A stretch of DNA of 12,046 nucleotides, from contig NW_003148785.1 in the NCBI RefSeq assembly GCF_000003605.2, forward strand, positions 27,034-39,079. The letters are read 5' to 3'. Below, piece by piece: positions 7,794 to 12,046 of the stretch. The position numbers and the translations under genes were made by a program. Numbering within the stretch: the stretch's first letter is position 1; every line of letters begins with the position of its first letter. The notes beneath the pieces were generated by a model that saw nothing but the letters and a program-made list of their open reading frames with translations, was not told the DNA's origin and made no database searches. The stretch is from Saccoglossus kowalevskii. Taxonomy: Eukaryota > Hemichordata > Enteropneusta > Harrimaniidae.

Positions 7794-8125
7794 GTTTTTA
7801 TGCATTTTGTTGTCCAGAGCCAAACTCTTTAGGATTCGTCTAATTGAAGGTCCAGGAACAATATTTGGTTGGTAACAGATTTGTCATAGACGGCGAAATA
7901 TCTTAAATGGCGACGCCCATTTTTCGCCATACAAACTAATTCCGACCATCTGTATCTCTAGAACTGTTGGAGATAGGAGGTTGCTTGACCACTCAAAATG
8001 TGCAAAATGACCACATTTAGGGGGGGGGGGGTGTCAGAAAATATTTTGATCACTCAAAGTGAATAGTTTTTTTAGAGAAAATTGTGTCCGTATTACGCAA
8101 TATTGAAAATGTCAATTTTACAAAT
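7794..8125. repeat. Left terminal inverted repeat of element A (~330 bp)
   Basis: This is the inverse of 11626-11929. The outer end reads GTTTTTATGCA against GTTTTGTATGCA on the other arm. The best shared block is 39 bp identical (7936-7974 against 11754-11792). Overall identity by eye is about 80-85 percent. This arm has a 25-bp insertion after 7974 and a 12-G run (8020-8031) that the other arm lacks. The inner edge is about 22 bp from the first coding frame of the A gene. Confidence 0.8.
8020..8031. repeat. 12-G homopolymer in the left arm
   Basis: Twelve G. The equivalent place in the right arm has a short GGGG only, so the run expanded after the arms diverged, or it reflects sequencing slippage. 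Confidence 0.85.
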
Positions 8126-9301
8126 ACTGTTCCACCGAGCTGATAATTCAGGTTCCCAAAAGTATATGCATTAGAACTACTTAATGAATGTAAGAGTTAT
8201 GACTTTGGTCTGGATGTAACATACTGTTCAAGTCAGGATGTTGAAATATCAATGGAAGGTACAAATCACATCGTCCACCAAAGTGGCTCCAGTTCATCAA
8301 ACACATGTTCCTAATCACCAGCAACACTGACACTGATGAATGGCTCCTGAAGTTTAACACACTCTTTCAATTCATGCAATATTGGTTGAGTACATGCAGC
8401 AGTGGAACCCCATTTCACTGCAGTCTGACACAAACTATCCACAACCTGTCAAAATCAAGACATTGAACTTATCCATCAGCTACGATTCAATGAAGACAAT
8501 TAACACTTCAGTGGCTCAAAAGATGGTAGATGACACATTACTCAACGGATGTCTTATGTCCCCGATGATCTCCGAATGGCATGTTATACAAGGTGCATTA
8601 GACAATTTTCACCATACAGAGAATACGGTTGCTGGGAAAGATTCAACTCATGACACAGTACTAGTCATTTTTCAGAATAAACCAAGAAACAGTGACTTTA
8701 AGGACATGCAGATGACAAGCTGCTCAGCACCAGCAGCAAAGAGAAAGTTCGCTGATGTTTTACCATGCCAGATTCTCGAGAAATCACACCATGTCAAAAG
8801 CAGTAGTGATATACCATTTTCGCCTACACCGTACAGTGATAAATTAAATTAAACAGTGTTGATGATGATTATTTTTTTGGTGCATGGTAAAACAAAAATA
8901 TACAGATCCTGATGAGAGTACGTCTCCTGGCTTTAAAGCAGGGGCCGTGGAAGTTTGGTGTTACAGTTCTGGTCATTTGTACCCATACGCCCATTCTTAC
9001 ATATTTTGCAACAGAAATGGATACAATATTAACATCTATGACCAACTTTCAAGATGTTATGAAACAAAAGAACGCTACATCAGGTGAACTGTGGGCTGAT
9101 GAAGGAGTGTATGCAATCGCCAAGGAGATCCAGCTGTTGAAGCCAGACCAGTTTGTAATTTATTCCTGGGAATTGAGCCATTTGACATGGAAAAGATGGT
9201 CATCTCATGCATATTTGGTGAACTTGCTGTAAAGAATAGTGTAATGACTGGAGGCAAGGATGCAATGAGTCTCGTAATGCAATGAGGTGATGAATAATTC
9301 T

Positions 9302-9672
9302 TATGTTTGAACAATTTCAAGCTGAACAGGAAAGTTCTAGGTGGGAATTAGACAAGCAAATAGATACGATCTAAACTGTCATACAGCAAGCTTTGGATGA
9401 AGAGTGTATAGAACATTTCAGACAAATTTGCGAAAAAAGCAAAGTCTTGCAGGCAGAGTTGAAGAAGTCCTTTACAGAATGGAAAGAAGTTACCTGTAGT
9501 GGTATCAGACCATGTGACAATGTGCGCTACTGGAGCTTGTTTCTGGATGAGCTGTATCCTATCCTGATAGATTTAACACACTCCATTCGTCAAGCTGATT
9601 GGCATCTTTTTGTCTCAGCTGTGCGGGGATGCATGCCTTTGTTCTTGGGGTTTGGTCGGACGAACTACTGCA
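9302..9672 (+). pseudogene. Central block of the A gene, one premature stop
   Basis: A single frame runs from MFEQFQAEQESSRW through RTNYCR, interrupted only by TAA at 9372-9374. It holds the conserved segment with WSLFLDEL, a DW pair and the RTNY motif seen across this protein family. The next block continues in a different frame from about 9672, where AGGTAGGGGG looks like a one-base insertion. Confidence 0.65.
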
Positions 9673-10460
9673 GGTAGGGGGTCATTGTTCCTTGAAGATT
9701 GCCTGGACATACAAAGGAAATTCCCCAGCATCTATAAATGCTTCAAAGATGGTGGATGGGTGATGTACCACACTCTTCGTCAAGGCAGTTCAGTAGGGTT
9801 TGACATAGCACTCGAGAAGTATTATAATAAATCTGTGAAAGTTGCAGAAGGTATCATTGGCATGACTAGACAGACAGAAGCAGTGGCTTTGTGGAATCTC
9901 ACGTGACAGGGTTGCTTGAATTGTGTAAAGACAACATTGAACTCAACATACACCATGAGTTCAATCCTACTTCAACTAAAATTGGTAACAATCATGCAAA
10001 AACACTCCTTGATTACATAAAATCTATCATAAATCCGTTCAGCACTGAAAACAGACTTCAGAACGTCTGTACTGGAGCTGAACTATCTCAGGATATTGTT
10101 GATGGATTACTTGAATGCCTGAAAATTGGTGAAAAGAGTTATCAAGATTGTGTGAAAAATAGATTTCTGAATAAGGAGAAACACCTACATGACACAATCC
10201 CAACTAACCACAAGACTGTTTTTGTTAAACCTTCTTCTATTCTACTGAAATCAAAGAAATCAGAAATAAAAAAAGATGTTGCAGAAACGATTAGATACAT
10301 TGACTATGCTAGAGAGCGAGGGTATAGTATGAATGACCTCCTAACATGAAATAACAAGGACATCCCTCACCACTGATGTGAATATAGCATTCGTTTAAAG
10401 AAACCAGATAAAGCTTGTCAACCAACTTTCAAAAAAGAAAATAAATAGGCCCTCAAACAT

Positions 10461-10727
10461 TTGGGAGAATTCACTGAGAGTGTTTCCAATAACATTCTTG
10501 CTACAGGGGCAGAATTAACAAGGATAGACATTATTTTTGATGATCAAAAATCGTCAATCAAGCAAATTGAAAAAGCACAGAGAAGTTCTTCAAACCAAAT
10601 TACTATTACCATTAGGTCTGACAACCACAAGCTCCCTGTAGATCTTGATCTGTTCTGGGGCTCAATGTTCAACAAAGTTCAGCTGCAGGAGTATATTTAC
10701 AAGTGGATGGTGAGGAATACAACGTAA
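10461..10727 (+). pseudogene. A gene block with XPG-N-like motif
   Basis: Residues 21-42 of this 88-codon frame read RIDIIFDDQK, SSIKQIEK, then QRSS: an aspartate-rich strand followed by a basic helix, like the VFDG..xxLK..R segment of FEN1/XPG N-terminal domains. The resemblance is by motif only. The frame shifts into the nuclease I-region block at about 10710. Confidence 0.55.
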
Positions 10728-11239
10728 TCTGCTTTGGATGGGTAAATGGTGGGGAATGCTGGAAATTGTTGGCTGACACTGAAACACAGATTACAGAGCT
10801 CTCCAGCAACCAAGAAGAAGCTGACAGGATTATGTATCATATTAATGATGGTATTGTGAAGCATGAGCTTCAATCAGTCTTAGTGGTTTCATCTGATACT
10901 GATGTCTTTATCAACCTCATGTACCACTACCACAAGACCTGGCAACTACAGAAGCTGTATGTGAAACTTGGTGGCTACCATAGAACAAGAAAAACTGTAC
11001 CAGTCCACGTGCTGGTTGACCAACTGGACAAGAACTTGGTGTCGTACCTCCCAGCAATTCATGCTCTCAGCGGTTGTGACACTACCAGCAAGGAGGGGCC
11101 AAAGCTGTATGGTTTGAAAGTATCTATGGATCTCTCTCTATTGCAGGGGTTTGGCGCAGAAGACCTGTCACCACAGATGAAAAGCAATGCAGAAATGTTC
11201 CTTGTGACTACATTAAAGAAAACTGACTGCTCCTCATGA
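10703..11239 (+). pseudogene. A gene block with PIN/XPG I-like nuclease core
   Basis: This is the longest intact frame in the window (178 codons). EEAD is at residues 38-41, SSDTD at 63-67 and GCDTTS at 124-129, with hydrophobic strands before each. This is the order and spacing expected of metal-binding acids in FEN1/XPG I-domains (EAEA-like, DxD, GCDY-like). All candidate acidic residues are present here, unlike in the B copy. The frame ends at TGA 11237-11239. The family block HEYRWEQYH continues in another frame at about 11233-11262. Confidence 0.65.
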
Positions 11240-11294
11240 GTACAGGTGGGAGCAGTACCACAACTGAAATGTAGAGCTTGATTTTAACCAACTT

Positions 11295-11530
11295 GTGTGC
11301 TGTTCTTCAACAATACAACATATAAAACGGGCATACCTGCAGTGTAGAATTTGGCTGCAAGCTCACACTCCCCCAACAACAAACCCAGATCCACTACAAT
11401 ATGGTTATGAAGAAACAGACCATGGTATAAGACCAGTCATATTGCCAGTATCATGCAGACTGATGACCTGCCCCAACAATGTAGCTGTCCGAAGTCATGC
11501 ATAACTGTGAAATCCTGCACTTGCCGATAA
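11295..11530 (+). pseudogene. A gene C-terminal end with cysteine cluster
   Basis: HIKRAYLQCRIWLQA and DPLQYGYEETDHGIRPVILP (11317-11440) match the family's pre-terminal block. A frame change near 11465 leads to DLPQQCSCPKSC, then KSCTCR and the TAA stop at 11528-11530. Six cysteines lie in the last 17 residues, a shorter cluster than the one in element B. A zinc-binding role is inferred. Confidence 0.6.
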
Positions 11531-11533
11531 GAA

Positions 11534-11539
11534 AATAAA
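11534..11539 (+). terminator. Poly(A) signal of the A gene
   Basis: AATAAA begins four bases after the stop codon of the A frame, and further AATAAA-like words follow near 11600. Both lie before the right arm. Confidence 0.45.
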
Positions 11540-11625
11540 CAAATGTACATGTACCTGAAAATTCAGACTTATGCCTTTACTTTATAACCCAAACATAGAA
11601 TAAATATTGCAAGAAGTAAGGTTAA

Positions 11626-11929
11626 ACTTTTGTGAACATTGACATTTTTATTGCGTATTATGGAGAAATCAATTTTTCGCAATTTTCTCAGAATCCATTC
11701 GCTTTCAGTGATCAAAATATATTACCGACCCCAAAAATGTGGCCATTCTGCACATCTCCAACAGTTCTAGAGATACAGATGGTCGGAATTAGCGCGTATG
11801 ACGAAAAATGGGGGTGGCCATTTAAGATATTGTGCGTCTATAACAAATGTGTTACCAACCAAATTCCTAGACCATCAATTAGTGGGATCCTAAAGAGTTT
11901 GGCTCTGGACAACAAATTGCATACAAAAC
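11626..11929. repeat. Right terminal inverted repeat of element A (~300 bp)
   Basis: Inverse of 7794-8125, described there. The 101-codon plus frame at 11632-11937 is entirely within this arm and its edge. It shares residues with the inverse frame in the left arm because the arms are homologous, and it is not called as a gene. Confidence 0.8.
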
Positions 11930-12046
11930 TACCATGAGCTGCTCTAGTAGTTGTTGTTGTGTTCATTGTTAATGGCTTACTCAACTTCCTCAACAAATAA
12001 TTACAATATTATTTTAGTTGTTGATGTATCTTTACTCTTTCTCATC
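11930..12046 (-). pseudogene. Element B gene, upstream part beyond the A insertion
   Basis: The minus strand from the window edge gives AINNEHNNNY in one frame (about 11985-11955) and TTTTTRAAHG in another, ending at 11931. The family typically has ADN-x-DHN followed within about 15 residues by G-(S/T)-FH, and the latter half resumes across the A insertion at 7793 as TFHAIQMAVWQ in the same frame. At least one frame change and a stop are present. The piece is short, so the call rests on the join. Confidence 0.45.

Larger units (their letters stand above)
8147..11530 (+). pseudogene. Element A gene: FEN1/XPG-like nuclease family protein, broken
   Basis: Collinear coding blocks: KVYALELLNE (8153 on), RPPKWLQFIKHMF (about 8265-8310), LNLSISYDSM and ALDNFHHTENTVAGK (8460-8640), NFQDV and ADEGVYAIAKEIQLL (9040-9140), FDMEKMVIS (9181-9210), FTEWKEV through FGRTNYCR (9470-9675), LFLEDCLDI through VGFDIALEKYYN and EGIIGM (9680-9870), LLELCKDN to ERGYSM (9910-10330), RIDIIFDDQKSSIK (10520-10562), QEEADR (10811-10828), VLVVSSDTDVF (10880-10912), AIHALSGCDTTS (11057-11089), HIKRAYLQ (11317-11340), and a Cys tail ending TCR before TAA at 11528. 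The FDD..SIK, EEAD, DTD and GCD series is the acidic metal-binding layout of XPG/FEN1 (PIN-fold) nucleases. Breaks include a TAA at 9372, a frameshift near 9672 (just after RTNYCR), another near 9900, and stops at 8850 and 10350. No start ATG is seen, and the N-terminus abuts the left arm. Known as a multicopy family of unknown function; its role in transposition is my inference. Confidence 0.72.
7794..11929 (+). mobile_element. Element A: ~4.1-kb transposon with long terminal inverted repeats
   Basis: The unit has two inverted arms (7794-8125 and 11626-11929) that tightly bracket a single decayed gene on the plus strand (8147-11530) with its own poly(A) signal. Homology between the arms stops abruptly at both outer edges, where the two halves of element B begin. 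Ends are placed to within a few bases. No clear target-site duplication could be read, with at most a single A/T shared. The termini match no superfamily signature I can name: not CAG of hAT, not a CCC/TTAA piggyBac end. Long arms recall Mutator-like, Sola or foldback elements, but no DDE transposase is recognised. Confidence 0.65.

Noticed and set aside
11632-11937. 101-codon plus-strand frame as a gene
   Set aside because: It lies wholly in the right inverted arm of element A and its edge. Similarity to the left arm is nucleotide-level repeat homology, and no protein family is recognised.

Overview
This looks like nuclear DNA from a metazoan, probably a marine invertebrate. It is AT-rich and sparse in open frames, it has an exon with a consensus GTAAGT donor and AATAAA poly(A) signals, and it is crowded with short inverted-repeat transposons. 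I see nothing bacterial: no operons, no ribosome-binding-site-led ORFs, no rRNA, tRNA or CRISPR. I cannot name the species.

Left part (1-5880). This is mostly non-coding. It holds two small hAT-like elements (907-1140 and 5553-5727), each with CAG-type inverted ends and an exact 5-bp target duplication. It also holds a hairpin element with 56-bp arms (2595-2764), and a TTAA-ended inverted-repeat element (2784-2916) with a second partial copy (4129-4220). A cluster of three heat-shock-element-like sites sits upstream of a TATA box on the minus strand (1541-1757). The one host-like coding piece is a minus-strand first coding exon (3072-3513) whose end resembles the start of the FGF beta-trefoil core, closest in style to FGF8/17/18.

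Right part (5888-12046). Here are two decayed copies of the same broad, poorly described multicopy protein family, in opposite orientation and nested. Element B is on the minus strand. Its coding remnant runs 7793 to 5888, and its upstream part resumes at 12046-11930. Element A lies between, from about 7794 to 11929. It has roughly 300-330 bp terminal inverted repeats and one plus-strand gene remnant (8147-11530). The A protein ends in a FEN1/XPG-like (PIN-fold) nuclease region: an FDD..SIK motif, EEAD, SSDTD, GCDTTS, then a cysteine cluster. The two B flanks join in frame at a conserved GTFH-type motif once A is removed, so A most likely inserted into B.

How it fits together: the A unit, with long inverted ends and a nuclease-like protein as its only recognisable gene, is the best candidate for a poorly described DNA transposon. 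Both A and B are now pseudogenes with frameshifts and stops. Family assignments rest on motif recognition by eye and no search was run.
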